From: Stutzerimonas stutzeri RCH2
GTDB taxonomy: Bacteria; Pseudomonadota; Gammaproteobacteria; Pseudomonadales; Pseudomonadaceae
DNA length: 64,000 nucleotides
Direction: 5' to 3'
NCBI RefSeq assembly: GCF_000327065.1
Contig: NC_019936.1
Location: 3,066,001-3,130,000 of the forward strand
The stretch's first letter is position 1. Every line of letters begins with the position of its first letter. The translations under genes and the position numbers were made by a program. This document shows positions 43,964-53,948 of the stretch, one piece after another. Under the pieces are notes generated by a model that was not told the DNA's origin, ran no database searches, and saw only the letters and a list, made by a program, of their open reading frames with translations.

Positions 43964-44689
43964 ATGACTGACCCCGTACGCCTTGCCAAACGCCTCGCCG
44001 AGCAACTCGGCTGTTCCCGGCGCGAGGCCGAGCTGTATATCGAGGGCGGTTGGGTAACGGTCGACGGCGAACTCGTCGAAGCGCCTTTCCTCAAGGTCAG
44101 CCCCCAGCAGCGTATCGAGCTGCGCGACGGCGCTACAGCGCGGGAAATCGCGCCTGTAACCCTGCTGCTGCACAAGCCTGCCGGCCTGGCGATCGACGTC
44201 GATGCCGACAGCGTGCGCCGCGTCTTGGTGGCCAGCGAACACTGGAGCGACGACCCCAGCCGCATCGAGCCGCTGCAGCGTCATCTGCTCCAGCAGAACA
44301 TCCTGCTGCCGCTGGACCCCGAGGCCAGCGGCCTGACGGTGTTCAGCCAGCAGCGTGAAGTGATCCGCCTGCTGACCAGCACGCGCGACAAGCTGGAGCA
44401 GGAATACGTCGTCGAAGTCAGCGGCGAAGCCGAAGAAAACGGCTTCGCGCTGCTTGCCAAGGGCATCGGCCATCGCGGCAAGATTCTGCCCAAGGCCAAG
44501 GTCAGCTGGCAGAGCGAGAACCGCCTGCGCCTGGTGATCAAGGAACCTGCGCCCGGCGAAGTCCGCCTGCTCTGCGAAGCCATCGGTCTGCGCGTACTGG
44601 CCTGCAAGCGCATCCGCATCGGTCGCCTGTCCATGGCCAAGCTGCCGGTCGGACATTGGCGAATCGTCGGCGAACACGAGCGTTTCTGA
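43964..44689 (+). CDS. RsuA/RluF-type rRNA pseudouridine synthase
   Basis: A 241-residue RNA-modifying enzyme. The N terminus is an S4 RNA-binding domain (LAKRLAEQLGCSRREAELYIEGGWVTVDGELV). The catalytic loop reads LPLDPEASGLTVFSQ: the catalytic Asp is kept, but the Arg that usually precedes it (RLD) is replaced by Pro. The later KLEQEYVVEVSG is family-typical. It isomerises uridine to pseudouridine in 23S or 16S rRNA; the exact site is unknown. Reads after the small SutA-like gene. Confidence 0.88.
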   Translation: MTDPVRLAKRLAEQLGCSRREAELYIEGGWVTVDGELVEAPFLKVSPQQRIELRDGATAREIAPVTLLLHKPAGLAIDVDADSVRRVLVASEHWSDDPSRIEPLQRHLLQQNILLPLDPEASGLTVFSQQREVIRLLTSTRDKLEQEYVVEVSGEAEENGFALLAKGIGHRGKILPKAKVSWQSENRLRLVIKEPAPGEVRLLCEAIGLRVLACKRIRIGRLSMAKLPVGHWRIVGEHERF

Positions 44690-44818
44690 CGCCTCTGACT
44701 ACGCCTTCGGCAGCACCGATCGGCGGAGCGCACTTGCGTTACAGGTAACGCTGAATCAGTCTTGAGCGGCTCGTTGCGGCAGATCGCCACGACGGTTCCT
44801 TCGCCGAACAGGATCGCG

Positions 44819-45589
44819 ATGCCGAAACTGCTGCTCTTGCTGCTGACCCTGTTTCCACTGCATATCCTGGCGGCCAAGCCTGTTGCCGTCTGGGCATACC
44901 AGCCTTCACCGCCTTTCGCCTCCGAGCACAACCCGGGTCTTTCCGAATCCCTGGTGCAGCTGCTCAATGAGCATCCGACGAACCAGGGTCTCTACGACTT
45001 CAAGCTGACTCAGCTGCCGCGCAAGCGCCTCGATGCCCGCCTTGCCGCCAACGCGCCTGGCGTGCTGCTGTGGGCCACACCCGAGTTCTTTCCCGAGCGC
45101 CTGACCGCCAATGCGAGCTGGACCCGACCACTGCTGTGCGACATTCAGGATTTCGTCTCCCGCAGCGACGCACCTTTCGACTACAAGGGGCCGCGCTCGC
45201 TGCACGGCATGCGCCTGGGTGGTGTTCTTGGCCACCGTTACCGGGAACTGCAAAACGACATCGACCGCGGGCTGATCCGGCGCGAGGACGTGCACAGCGA
45301 TCTGCAGAACCTCAACAAGCTGATGTCCAGGCGCATCGACGTCGCCCTGATGCCCCGTTCCTCCCGGCTCTTCTACGGTCTGACCGAGGTCGCGGACGCG
45401 CAGCTGCACGTATCGCCCAGCCCACTCTACATTTTCGATCGACATGTGCTGATGACCGCCAGCCTGCCTGCCGAGACCACGCAGTTCGTCCAGCAGCTCA
45501 TCGCCGACCTGCCGCACAGCGCGCGCTGGCAGACGCTACTCAGACGCTACGGCCTGCAACAGATGAACGCGCCCTGCTCCACCTACTGA
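44819..45589 (+). CDS. periplasmic solute-binding-like protein
   Basis: A 256-residue protein with a signal peptide (MPKLLLLLLTLFPLHILA). The mature part resembles family-3 solute-binding proteins: an early YQPSPPFASEHNPGLSESLVQLLNE, SLHGMRLGGVLGHRY and later MSRRIDVALMPRSSRLFYGL. No transporter genes are nearby, so it may be a stand-alone sensor or binding protein, as is frequent in Pseudomonas. ATG at 44819 follows AGGATC and starts the signal peptide. Ligand unknown. Confidence 0.75.
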   Translation: MPKLLLLLLTLFPLHILAAKPVAVWAYQPSPPFASEHNPGLSESLVQLLNEHPTNQGLYDFKLTQLPRKRLDARLAANAPGVLLWATPEFFPERLTANASWTRPLLCDIQDFVSRSDAPFDYKGPRSLHGMRLGGVLGHRYRELQNDIDRGLIRREDVHSDLQNLNKLMSRRIDVALMPRSSRLFYGLTEVADAQLHVSPSPLYIFDRHVLMTASLPAETTQFVQQLIADLPHSARWQTLLRRYGLQQMNAPCSTY

Positions 45590-45667
45590 GCGAACGTAAG
45601 CGGCGCTGGCGAATCGAAGCTGGCACGGCCCATACTGGCAAAAAGAGAACGGAGTACCAATTCAGCC

Positions 45668-46216
45668 ATGAAAAAGGCAATGCTGTTCGGCCTGCTATTG
45701 ACCCTCGGCGGCTGTGCCAGCCAACCCTGCGATGAGTCCCGTAGCGACAGCTGCCGTGCCGAACGCCTGCTCTATCAGAACGATCTGATGCAGGCGAAGA
45801 TTCTGATCTCCATCGCTGACGAAGACAGCTACGAATTGGCCCAGGCCCTGCTCGACCGCAGTGCGAAGCTGGACCGGCGTGGCGAGACCGAGTTCTATCA
45901 GGCCTTGCTGCTGATTCGCCAGGGCCCGGAGACTTCGGAAGTGCTGGAGTTGCTGGAAAAGGCCAAGAGCAAGGGTCATCCCCATGCGGTGGCACTGCTC
46001 TACAAGATCTATGGTGAGCCGTACCTGCTCACCGAAGCCGATGTACTGCGCGCGGAGTACTACCGCGAAGCCTACGGCGAGCTGGATGTCGCTCGCAGCG
46101 GCTATCCGTCATTCGACAAATCGCTGGAGCTGGTCAACCAACTGGTCGCGCCGCCGCCACCATCGGTGCCATACCAGGCGCCGTGCCCGCAGCACTGCCT
46201 GGATCAGTCGCGCTAG
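45668..46216 (+). CDS. lipoprotein of unknown function
   Basis: A 182-residue protein with a clear lipoprotein signal (LLLTLGGC; lipidated Cys16). The rest is helical with Sel1/TPR-like character (AEYYREAYGEL, SKGHPHAVALLYKIYGE), and four further cysteines (CDESRSDSC near the start, CPQHC near the end) may form disulphides. No named family is recognised. Likely anchored in the outer membrane facing the periplasm. Confidence 0.78.
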   Translation: MKKAMLFGLLLTLGGCASQPCDESRSDSCRAERLLYQNDLMQAKILISIADEDSYELAQALLDRSAKLDRRGETEFYQALLLIRQGPETSEVLELLEKAKSKGHPHAVALLYKIYGEPYLLTEADVLRAEYYREAYGELDVARSGYPSFDKSLELVNQLVAPPPPSVPYQAPCPQHCLDQSR

Positions 46217-46241
46217 CTACGGGCTGCGGCGTGTGTGGCGT

Positions 46242-46430
46242 TCAGGGTGCCGGGGTTTGCGAGATGCGTGGCTCTTCCTTGCCTTCGGCCACGGCGCGGG
46301 CTTCTTCTTCGGTGGCGTAGGGGCCAGCGACGACGGTGCCGTTCAGTTCCACTACCCAGCACACGGCCCAGGTCGGGCGCCAGGCTTTGGGTACGTCGTC
46401 GCCGCTGAGGTGCTTGATCTGAGAGGTCAT
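46242..46430 (-). CDS. small hypothetical protein
   Basis: A 62-residue protein (MTSQIKHLSGDDVPKAWRPTWAV start) with a single compact beta-strand pattern WAVCWVVELNGTVVAGPYATEEEARAVAEG. GGAGAAATGCC before the ATG is a good ribosome-binding site. I recognise no family; similar small proteins occur in Pseudomonas. It lies between two lipoprotein genes on the opposite strand. Confidence 0.6.
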   Translation of the reverse strand: MTSQIKHLSGDDVPKAWRPTWAVCWVVELNGTVVAGPYATEEEARAVAEGKEEPRISQTPAP

Positions 46431-46610
46431 GGCATTTCTCCATCATTGCTGGGATAAGACGGCCGCCTCGCCGCGACAAGGCCGGCCCCATGCAATGCAG
46501 ACCACAGGGCGGCCGTCTTTGCTCGTCCGGCACGACGAAACGGCCCAGCGAACGAACCCCTGGCAGCGTCACGGCTCTACACAACAGGCGCCGCACAGCG
46601 AGGAGAGACG

Positions 46611-47474
46611 ATGCGCACCACCACCCGCCTGCTACTGCTGACGCTGCTCACCGCGCTGCTGATCTCCGGTTGCAGCCGCGCAACCCTGGTCTATCGCAAC
46701 CTCGACATGCTGGTGCCCTGGTCGCTGAACGATTACCTGGACCTGGATCGCAGCCAGCAGCGCGACCTCCGCGAACGCTTGCGCCAGCACCTGGCCTGGC
46801 ATTGCAGCACGCAGCTGCCGGAGCTACTCGCCAGCCTCCAACAACTGGAACGCGAAAGCGCCAGCGGCCGGCTCGAGCGCGAGGATCTGGCGCCGCATTA
46901 CCACGGCGTTCGCGAAGCCATGCACAGCATCGCCGTGGAGGTCACCCCCACTGCCACCGACTTGCTGCGTGCACTCAGCGATGCTCAGGTTGACGAGCTG
47001 CGCCGCTCGCTGGCAGAAAACCGTCGCGAGCACCGGGAGAAGTACCTGGAGCCGCCCCTGGAACAGCAGATTCGTGAGCGCGCCGAGCGCATGCAGGAGC
47101 GCCTGCAGTACTGGTTCGGACCGCTCAACGCGGAGCAGCGCCAGCGCGTACTGCTCTGGGCGCATACCCTTGGCGAGCAGAACAGGCGCTGGCTGGACAA
47201 TCGTGAACGCTGGCAGCAGATGCTGCTCGCTGCCGTCGAGAAGCGTCACAGTGACGACTTCGACGCCCGCATTGCGCGGCTCTTGCAGGAGCGCGAAGCG
47301 CTGATGAACGACAGCGATCGAGCAACCCTGCAACGTGCCGAACGGGCCGGCCTGGAGCTGGTTGCCGACTTGCATACACTCGCCGACGATGGCCAGCGTG
47401 CGCACCTGACCAACCGACTCGCCCAGCTGCAGACGGATTTCGGCAGCCTCAAGTGCCTGCCGCCGACGGCCTGA
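46611..47474 (+). CDS. DUF6279 family lipoprotein
   Basis: A 287-residue protein with a lipoprotein signal ending LLISGC. The mature start SRATLVYRNLDMLVPWSLNDYLDLDRSQQRDLRERLRQHLAWH is the conserved opening of DUF6279. The rest is almost all alpha-helical and highly charged, typical of this periplasmic family. Function unknown. GAGGAGAG is the ribosome-binding site. Confidence 0.85.
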   Translation: MRTTTRLLLLTLLTALLISGCSRATLVYRNLDMLVPWSLNDYLDLDRSQQRDLRERLRQHLAWHCSTQLPELLASLQQLERESASGRLEREDLAPHYHGVREAMHSIAVEVTPTATDLLRALSDAQVDELRRSLAENRREHREKYLEPPLEQQIRERAERMQERLQYWFGPLNAEQRQRVLLWAHTLGEQNRRWLDNRERWQQMLLAAVEKRHSDDFDARIARLLQEREALMNDSDRATLQRAERAGLELVADLHTLADDGQRAHLTNRLAQLQTDFGSLKCLPPTA

Positions 47475-47491
47475 CGAGCGCGCTCGGCGCC

Positions 47492-50400
47492 CTAACGTCT
47501 AGCCGATAGCAGCAGGCGACGCGCCTCGAGCTGCCCGGTTTCGTCCAGCTCGACCAGCCATTGCGGCTTGCCGGCGACCAGCACCGCCAATGGCGTCCCG
47601 TCACGGTAAAGAATCCGATTGGCCGCAAGCGCTGGCACCTTGCTCCCGGGCAACAAGGTACCGAGCTGATTCAGCGGATCCACCGCCGATACCGCCAGCA
47701 TTTCTCCCGTCAGCGGCCGCTTGCGCACTTCGCGCAGCAGGCCGACCGCCCCGGGCAGGGCGAACTGCTCACCGGCCACACCGGCGACAAAGCGCCCGCC
47801 GCGGATCTCTCCCCGCGCCTCAAGCCGGTGATAGACCCGCAACAGTTCGCGCCAGGGCGGCAACCAGTCGGCCTCACGCGCCAGCAAGCGCCAGAACACC
47901 ACGCCGTAGCGGCGCAGCAGTACACGGGCGATATGCTCCAGCGCCTCGGCGTCGACCTTGGCCGGGCGCGATGCATCGTTTGCCGTGCCCGGCTTGCGCA
48001 CCAGCGCCCAGCGGCCGGCATCGTCCATGCCGCCGATGAAGGCACCGCCACGGCTGCGCCGGGCCGCTCGCGAGCGCTTGCTGGCAGGTGCCAACAGGCT
48101 GCGCAGACCGGCAAAGCTGTCCGCATTCACCAGCCCCACCGCCACCAGTTCGCCAAGGGCATCCTCCAGCTCGCTGCGCAGCAAATGCGCGTCATGTTGC
48201 AGCTCATCGAAGAACAGCGCGCCGTGGGTCTGCAGGTAGTCGAACACCCGCTGCGCCCGCGATGACAGTTCCGGCATCGGCGCGTCACCTGCCAGCGCAT
48301 ACCAGGCTGGCAACTGGCGGCGCGGCAGCAGCACGACGGGCGTGCCACGCACCGGTCCGCCGCTAGCCTTGAGCCGACCAGCCAGGCGCGTCCAGACGAT
48401 GCGCCCGGAGCGGCACAGTTCGTCCAGCCAGGTGCCGCCGTAGTCTTTCAGGCGTGTTGGCAAAAGATCGGCTTCCCAGGCCGCGGCCGCTGCCTGATAG
48501 CCCTCCAGCTGCTCCACCACGCTGGCCAGCGCCTCACGACCCTGCATACGCGTGGTCGCGGACAGATGCTGCCAGTCGGCGAGAAAGCGCATGAAATCGG
48601 CACGCTCGACCGGCTCGATCTCGCGCCGGAGACGCTTGACCGTATAGCGATGGATGCGCGCCAGCAGATGCCGCTCGCACCACTCGTCCTCTACTGCGCC
48701 GGCGCTGAAACGGCCGCGCATCACATAGCCCTGACTTTCCAGGCGGATCAGCGCCATTGCGACGGCAGAGGCTGGCAAGGCCAGCGGCCGCGCAATCAAC
48801 GACACGGGTAAAGGGCCGAAGCCGCTCAATCGAGCGCGGATCAGCTCGACCAGCGCATCCTCTTCCGCGAGCGGTTGGTCGTACCCGACGGGCGCCTGCA
48901 GATGCGGCTCGAAAGGGGCCTGCGGATAGATCGCGCGCAACAGCGCCAGCCGTTCGAGCGGCAGCCAGAGGACGCGGTCGTGGGCGATCTGCATGCGCGT
49001 CGCCCGCCCGGCACGGGCCAGCTCAGTCAGCCACGCCAGCCACTGTGGCTGCGCGGCGGCCTCGGCTTCGGCGATACAGCCCAGGGCCGTTAGCGCTTCG
49101 TGCATCTCGTCGGCATTACGCGCCTCGGGCCAGGCTTCCTCACGCACCGCGGCAATCGCCTCAGGGTCCAGCGCGCCAAGGTCATCGCTGGACTCCGGGT
49201 CGCTCCAGCGCCGCGCCAGCACCGCCTGGGTACGCCGCTCTTCCAGCGGCGCGTCATCGAGAAAGGCGTAGGGCCGCGCGCCGAGAATCTCCATCGCCAG
49301 CGGTGACGGCGCCGGCAGGTCCCGCGCCAACAGCTCGATCTCACCGCGCTCCATGCGGCGCAGCAGCGCGAGCCAACCTTCGCTGTCCATGGCCTCGTGC
49401 AGGCAATCGTCGAGGGTCTGGCGCACCAGCGGATGGTCGGGAATTTCGCGCTCGCCGACGATGTTTTCCAGGCAGGCCACCTGATCGGGGAACACCGTGG
49501 CCAGCAGGTCTTCACTCTTCATGCGCTGCAGCTGCGGCGCCACCTTGCGCCCGCCGGCCATGCGCGGCAGGGCCAGCGCGGTGGTGGCAATCCAGCGCCA
49601 GCGTACGCCGAACAACGGTGCATCCAGCAGCGCCTGGATCAGCACCTGCTCGGCGCTGGCCGAATGCAGGTAGCGCCAGACGTCCGCCAGCGGGAAGCTG
49701 TGGCTGGTGGAAAGCGAAAGGATGATGGCGTCTTCGGTGGCCGCGGCCTGCAGCTCGAAGTTGAAGGTGCGACAGAAGCGCTTGCGCAGCGCCAGCCCCC
49801 AGGCGCGGTTGATGCGGCTGCCGTAGGGCGAATGAATGACCAGTTGGGTGCCGCCTGGCTCGTCGAAGAAGCGCTCCATGACCAGCCGCTGCTGGGTTGG
49901 CAAGGCGCCCAGGGCCGAGCGGGCGCGGGCCAGATATTCGACGATCTGCCGCGCGGCGTCGTCCGAAAGGCCAAGGCTGCCAGTAAGCCAGTCGATGGCC
50001 GGCGCCAGGCGCGAGCTGGCGCTTGAAACGACGCCCGGCGACTTGGCGGCGTCGTCCGCCGCTGTTGCGGCATCGTGCAGCCGTCGATCGATCTCATCGC
50101 GCAACCGCGCCACGGCAAAGGACAGCTCGTCGCTGCGCCCCGGCGCTTCGCCCAGCCAGAACGGAATGCTCGGTGGCATGCCCTGGGCGTCCTCGACGCG
50201 CACCCGGCCCGACTCGATCTTGAGGATGCGATACGAGGTGTTGCCCAGCTGGAACACATCGCCCGCCAGGCTCTCAATCGCGAAGTCTTCATTGACGGTG
50301 CCGATGTTCAGCCCCTGCGGTTCCAGCAGCACGGCATAGTCGGCATTGTCGGCGATGGTGCCGCCGGAGGTCAGCGCGGTTAGCCGCCCGCCGCGCCGGC

Positions 50401-51850
50401 CACGCAGGCTTCGTGTAGCCAGGTCGCGATGCAGATAGGCGCCGCGGGTGCCATGGCGGGTGGTGTAGCCCTCGGCGAGCATCCGCAGCAGCGCCTGGAA
50501 GGTCGCTTCGTCCAGCGCGGCATAGGGCATCGCCCTGCGCAAAAGCTGGAGCAACGCGCCCTCTTCCCATTCCCGACAGGCCACCTCGGCGACGATCTGC
50601 TGCGCCAGCACGTCCAGCGGCGCCTGCGGAATCTTCAGTGTGTCCAGCTCACCGCGGCGCACGGCGTCGAACAGCGCGGCGCACTCGATCAGGTCGTCCC
50701 GCGAGCCGGGAAACAGCCGGCCTTTGGAGACACCCGCCACCTGATGCCCGGCCCGCCCGACCCGCTGCAGGAAAGCCGAGATCGAGCGTGGCGAGCCGAG
50801 CTGGCAGACCAGTTCGACATCACCGATGTCGATGCCCAGCTCCAGCGAGGCAGTCGCGACCAGTACCCGCAACTCGCCGCGCTTGAGCTTCTGCTCGGCG
50901 CTCAGCCGCTGTTCGCGGGCCAGGCTGCCGTGATGCGCAGCGACCACCTCTGCCCCCAGCCGCTCGGCCAGATGCCGGGTGGTGCGCTCGGCCATGCGCC
51001 GCGTGTTGACGAACACCAGCGTAGTGCGATGCTCGCCAGCCAGTGCCGCGAGGCGGTCGTAGACCAGCGCCCAGGCGTCGTTGCTCATCACCGCTTCCAG
51101 CGGCACCGACGGCACTTCCAGCGCCAGGTCGCGGGCGCGGCCATGGCCGATGTCGACGATCTCGCACGGCCGCTCGACGCCGGCCAGAAAGCGCGCCACC
51201 GCATCGATCGGCTTCTGCGTAGCCGACAGGCCGACACGCACCAGCGGCCGATTGCAGAGCGCTTCCAGTCGCTCCAGCGACAGCGCCAGATGGCTGCCGC
51301 GCTTGTTGCCGGCGATGGCGTGGATCTCGTCGACGATCACGCTCTGCACATCGGCGAGCATTTCCCGCCCCGACGCCGAGCTGAGCAGTACGTAGAGCGA
51401 TTCCGGCGTAGTCACCAGGATATGCGGCACGCGCTTGCGCATCGCGTTGCGCTCGGCCTGCGGCGTGTCGCCGGTACGCACCGCCGTGCGGATTTCCAGC
51501 GGCGGCAGGCCCAGACGTGCCAGTTCCGCCGTGATTCCGGCGAGCGGCTCTTCCAGGTTGATATGGATGTCATTGGACAAGGCCTTCAGCGGCGAGACGT
51601 AGAGCACCCGCGTCGCGTCGGCCAGGCCTCCCTCGGCCAGCCCCTGCTGCACCAGACCATCGATGGCCGCGAGAAAGGCGGTCAGGGTCTTGCCCGAGCC
51701 GGTCGGTGCCGCCACCAGTGTCGAACGACCGGCGCGGATCAGCGGCCAGGCAGCCGCCTGGGCCGGCGTCGGCGCGGGAAAACTGCGGGAAAACCAGCCC
51801 GCTACGGCGGGGTGGAAACGGCCAAGCGGACCGGCGGATGAGATGCTCAT
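47492..51850 (-). CDS. lhr: large ATP-dependent helicase Lhr
   Basis: A 1452-residue superfamily 2 helicase. The N-terminal core has Walker [13 protein letters not shown] box [19 protein letters not shown] and QRVGRAGHQ. The long C-terminal extension contains the winged-helix and Lhr-specific domains, with an end region related to AlkZ-like uracil-DNA glycosylases in Lhr-CTD. Lhr translocates 3' to 5' on single-stranded DNA and takes part in DNA repair. Start at 51850 ([16 protein letters not shown]) chosen because the helicase fold begins there; the frame continues 69 bp upstream without family signs. The gene is transcribed alone. Confidence 0.93.
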   Translation of the reverse strand: MSISSAGPLGRFHPAVAGWFSRSFPAPTPAQAAAWPLIRAGRSTLVAAPTGSGKTLTAFLAAIDGLVQQGLAEGGLADATRVLYVSPLKALSNDIHINLEEPLAGITAELARLGLPPLEIRTAVRTGDTPQAERNAMRKRVPHILVTTPESLYVLLSSASGREMLADVQSVIVDEIHAIAGNKRGSHLALSLERLEALCNRPLVRVGLSATQKPIDAVARFLAGVERPCEIVDIGHGRARDLALEVPSVPLEAVMSNDAWALVYDRLAALAGEHRTTLVFVNTRRMAERTTRHLAERLGAEVVAAHHGSLAREQRLSAEQKLKRGELRVLVATASLELGIDIGDVELVCQLGSPRSISAFLQRVGRAGHQVAGVSKGRLFPGSRDDLIECAALFDAVRRGELDTLKIPQAPLDVLAQQIVAEVACREWEEGALLQLLRRAMPYAALDEATFQALLRMLAEGYTTRHGTRGAYLHRDLATRSLRGRRGGRLTALTSGGTIADNADYAVLLEPQGLNIGTVNEDFAIESLAGDVFQLGNTSYRILKIESGRVRVEDAQGMPPSIPFWLGEAPGRSDELSFAVARLRDEIDRRLHDAATAADDAAKSPGVVSSASSRLAPAIDWLTGSLGLSDDAARQIVEYLARARSALGALPTQQRLVMERFFDEPGGTQLVIHSPYGSRINRAWGLALRKRFCRTFNFELQAAATEDAIILSLSTSHSFPLADVWRYLHSASAEQVLIQALLDAPLFGVRWRWIATTALALPRMAGGRKVAPQLQRMKSEDLLATVFPDQVACLENIVGEREIPDHPLVRQTLDDCLHEAMDSEGWLALLRRMERGEIELLARDLPAPSPLAMEILGARPYAFLDDAPLEERRTQAVLARRWSDPESSDDLGALDPEAIAAVREEAWPEARNADEMHEALTALGCIAEAEAAAQPQWLAWLTELARAGRATRMQIAHDRVLWLPLERLALLRAIYPQAPFEPHLQAPVGYDQPLAEEDALVELIRARLSGFGPLPVSLIARPLALPASAVAMALIRLESQGYVMRGRFSAGAVEDEWCERHLLARIHRYTVKRLRREIEPVERADFMRFLADWQHLSATTRMQGREALASVVEQLEGYQAAAAAWEADLLPTRLKDYGGTWLDELCRSGRIVWTRLAGRLKASGGPVRGTPVVLLPRRQLPAWYALAGDAPMPELSSRAQRVFDYLQTHGALFFDELQHDAHLLRSELEDALGELVAVGLVNADSFAGLRSLLAPASKRSRAARRSRGGAFIGGMDDAGRWALVRKPGTANDASRPAKVDAEALEHIARVLLRRYGVVFWRLLAREADWLPPWRELLRVYHRLEARGEIRGGRFVAGVAGEQFALPGAVGLLREVRKRPLTGEMLAVSAVDPLNQLGTLLPGSKVPALAANRILYRDGTPLAVLVAGKPQWLVELDETGQLEARRLLLSARR

Positions 51851-51967
51851 GTCGATGAATATGGTGGCGCCCCCGGCATTGCACAAGCGACAGCCGGTCG
51901 GCGATAGGGAAACGGCCATGACATATGGCGGTCAACTTGAAACATCCGCAACGCAACGGAGACGACC

Positions 51968-52273
51968 ATGACCACTACCCCGCTCAGCCTCGACAACGCC
52001 ATGCAACTGGCCTCGGAAGCCTTTCTGCCCTGCGGTTGCGTGACCAGCGCCAACGCCGAGGACGATAGCTTCGGCTTCACCGTGATGAACGGCAATGGCG
52101 AGGAAATCACCCGTGTGGCGCAGGTGCGCGACTACGCCGACCCAATGCGCGTGGCGCAGGTGATCGAGCAGACCCGCCAGGAGCTGATCGGCAAGGGCTG
52201 CACGCTGGAACCCTGGACGATGCCCTTCATCACCGATGACAGCGCCATTCCGGAAACCACGCCGAACTACTGA
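51968..52273 (+). CDS. hypothetical protein
   Basis: A 101-residue acidic cytoplasmic protein (MTTTPLSLDNAMQLASEAFLPCGCVTS start). A CGC cysteine pair lies near residue 22 and a later Cys near residue 79. No membrane or signal segment. I do not recognise a family. The start has GGAGACG upstream, and the gene precedes an SDR gene by 9 bp, so the two are likely co-transcribed. Confidence 0.75.
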   Translation: MTTTPLSLDNAMQLASEAFLPCGCVTSANAEDDSFGFTVMNGNGEEITRVAQVRDYADPMRVAQVIEQTRQELIGKGCTLEPWTMPFITDDSAIPETTPNY

Positions 52274-52282
52274 GGAACGACC

Positions 52283-52981
52283 ATGAGCGATCCAGTGCTG
52301 CTGATCACCGGCGCCTCGTCCGGTATCGGCGCCGCAACCGCGCGACTGGCCGCAGCCGCGGGGTATCGGCTGGCGCTCGCCGCACGCTCCGAGGACAAGC
52401 TGCAGCATCTGGTCGACGAGATCGGGCCGCAGCGCGCCCTCGCCATTCCCTGCGACGTGACCGATTACGCCGCGCAGCGGGCCATGGTGCAACGCGTGCT
52501 CGATCACTATGGCCAGCTCGACGCCGTCTATGCCAACGCCGGCATTCCCGGCAGCGAAGGCGGCTTCAGCGGCGCCGATCCCGAGGTGTGGAAAACCATG
52601 CTGCTGACCAACGTCTACGGCGTCGGGCTGACCCTGCGCTGCAGCCTGGCCGCGCTCAAGGCCAGCCGCGGCCATCTGCTGCTCACCGGTTCGGCAGCCG
52701 GGCGCTTCGTCATTCCCGGTTCGATGTACAGCGCCAGCAAATGGGCGGTGACCGGCATGGGCCTGAGCGTGCGCGAGGAACTGCGCGGCACTGGCGTGCG
52801 GGTCACGCTGATCGAACCGGGCATGGTCGACACGCCACTGTTCGACCAGCCGCCCGCCTATGCCCTGCAACCCGAAGACATCGGCCGCGCAGTGGTCTAC
52901 GCGCTATCGCAGCCGGCCCATGTCGACGTCAACGAAATCCTGATTCGCCCGACGCCACCTGTGGTAGACGGCGATCAGTAA
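52283..52981 (+). CDS. short-chain dehydrogenase/reductase
   Basis: A 232-residue SDR. The nucleotide-binding TGASSGIGAATARL, NAGIPG, active Ser in LLTGSAAGRF and YSASKWAVTGM (Tyr and Lys of the catalytic pair) are all intact. Length is that of classical SDRs. The cofactor preference and the substrate cannot be told. A 9-bp gap follows the hypothetical gene upstream, and GGAACG provides a weak ribosome-binding site. Confidence 0.92.
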   Translation: MSDPVLLITGASSGIGAATARLAAAAGYRLALAARSEDKLQHLVDEIGPQRALAIPCDVTDYAAQRAMVQRVLDHYGQLDAVYANAGIPGSEGGFSGADPEVWKTMLLTNVYGVGLTLRCSLAALKASRGHLLLTGSAAGRFVIPGSMYSASKWAVTGMGLSVREELRGTGVRVTLIEPGMVDTPLFDQPPAYALQPEDIGRAVVYALSQPAHVDVNEILIRPTPPVVDGDQ

Positions 52982-52983
52982 CC

Positions 52984-53799
52984 TCAGCGCTCATCGCTGC
53001 GCTGCTGCTGTTGTTGCAGGCGTCCCGACTGATTGACTTCCGACCGCCCGGCAGCGTCGCCGTGGCGGTGCTCGCCGGCGCCGTGTACCCGCTGCAGCTG
53101 AATCACCTCGCCCTTCTCCCAGGCATTCGCCGCCGGATCGACGCGGGGCTGCGGTATCGATTTACGGCTGCGGCGAATGGCCTGGGTATCCACGCCGAGG
53201 CGCTGGTCACGGGCCGTCTCCAGCGCCGGATCGAGCTGACCGTCCGCGGTAAAGCCCATCATCAGCGCCGGGATACCGTAGGGCAGCTCCTTGTCGCGGT
53301 CGGTATGCCAGGTGTGCCAGGTCTTGCCATAGGTGCTGACAACTTGCTCCATCAGCTGCTTTTCCGCGATCTGCGGCAGGCCGGGGGCGACCAGCGAGCC
53401 GGACATCACCTCGTAATCGTGGCTGTGCCAGAGCTTCTTCTCGTCCTCGGGCAGTGTCGCGAACAGGCGCGCGCTGATGATGTATTCGACGCCCATGAGC
53501 TTGGCATCGCTGCCGTTGCCATCGTAGATCAGCGCCTGCATCACGTCTTCATTCAGCCGCGTGACGTAATGGTGCGCCTCCATCTGTCCATCCATGTCGC
53601 CGTTATAGAAGTGAAAGCCATTGAGGTACGCGCTGACCGCATTCAACGGCGCCTTGCCCTGCAACAGCTTTGCGCCGGCCTCCAGCGTGCGCGTTTCTGC
53701 GCTTTTCGGCGCGCCCGCGGCGGCCGTATAGGACGCCGTATTGTGCTGCCCACAGGCAGCCAACAGCAGCGCGGAACTCAGAACGAATAACTGTCGCAT
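52984..53799 (-). CDS. DUF1264/OBAP family lipoprotein
   Basis: A 271-residue protein with lipoprotein signal ending LLAACGQ. The conserved block GFHFYNGDMDGQMEAHHYVTRLNEDVMQALIYDGN and YIISARLFATLPEDEKKLWHSHDYEVMSG are hallmarks of the oil-body-associated protein family (DUF1264), found in plants, fungi and bacteria. Function in bacteria unknown. Start ATG 53799 has AGGGGATC upstream; the longer frame reaching 54093 overlaps egtB and is discarded. Convergent with the SDR gene. Confidence 0.88.
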   Translation of the reverse strand: MRQLFVLSSALLLAACGQHNTASYTAAAGAPKSAETRTLEAGAKLLQGKAPLNAVSAYLNGFHFYNGDMDGQMEAHHYVTRLNEDVMQALIYDGNGSDAKLMGVEYIISARLFATLPEDEKKLWHSHDYEVMSGSLVAPGLPQIAEKQLMEQVVSTYGKTWHTWHTDRDKELPYGIPALMMGFTADGQLDPALETARDQRLGVDTQAIRRSRKSIPQPRVDPAANAWEKGEVIQLQRVHGAGEHRHGDAAGRSEVNQSGRLQQQQQRSDER

Positions 53800-53948
53800 G
53801 GCTCGATCCCCTGCTTTGCTCATACAGAGTGACCAGGGCGCCGCCGGTTCTTCTTCAACATTGCCAGGCCGGCCGGCAGAAACTTTTGCCCGGCGCACCG
53901 GGTCGCTATGGGAGGCCGTTTCGGTCGTCAAACCGTAGGGGGACAGCC

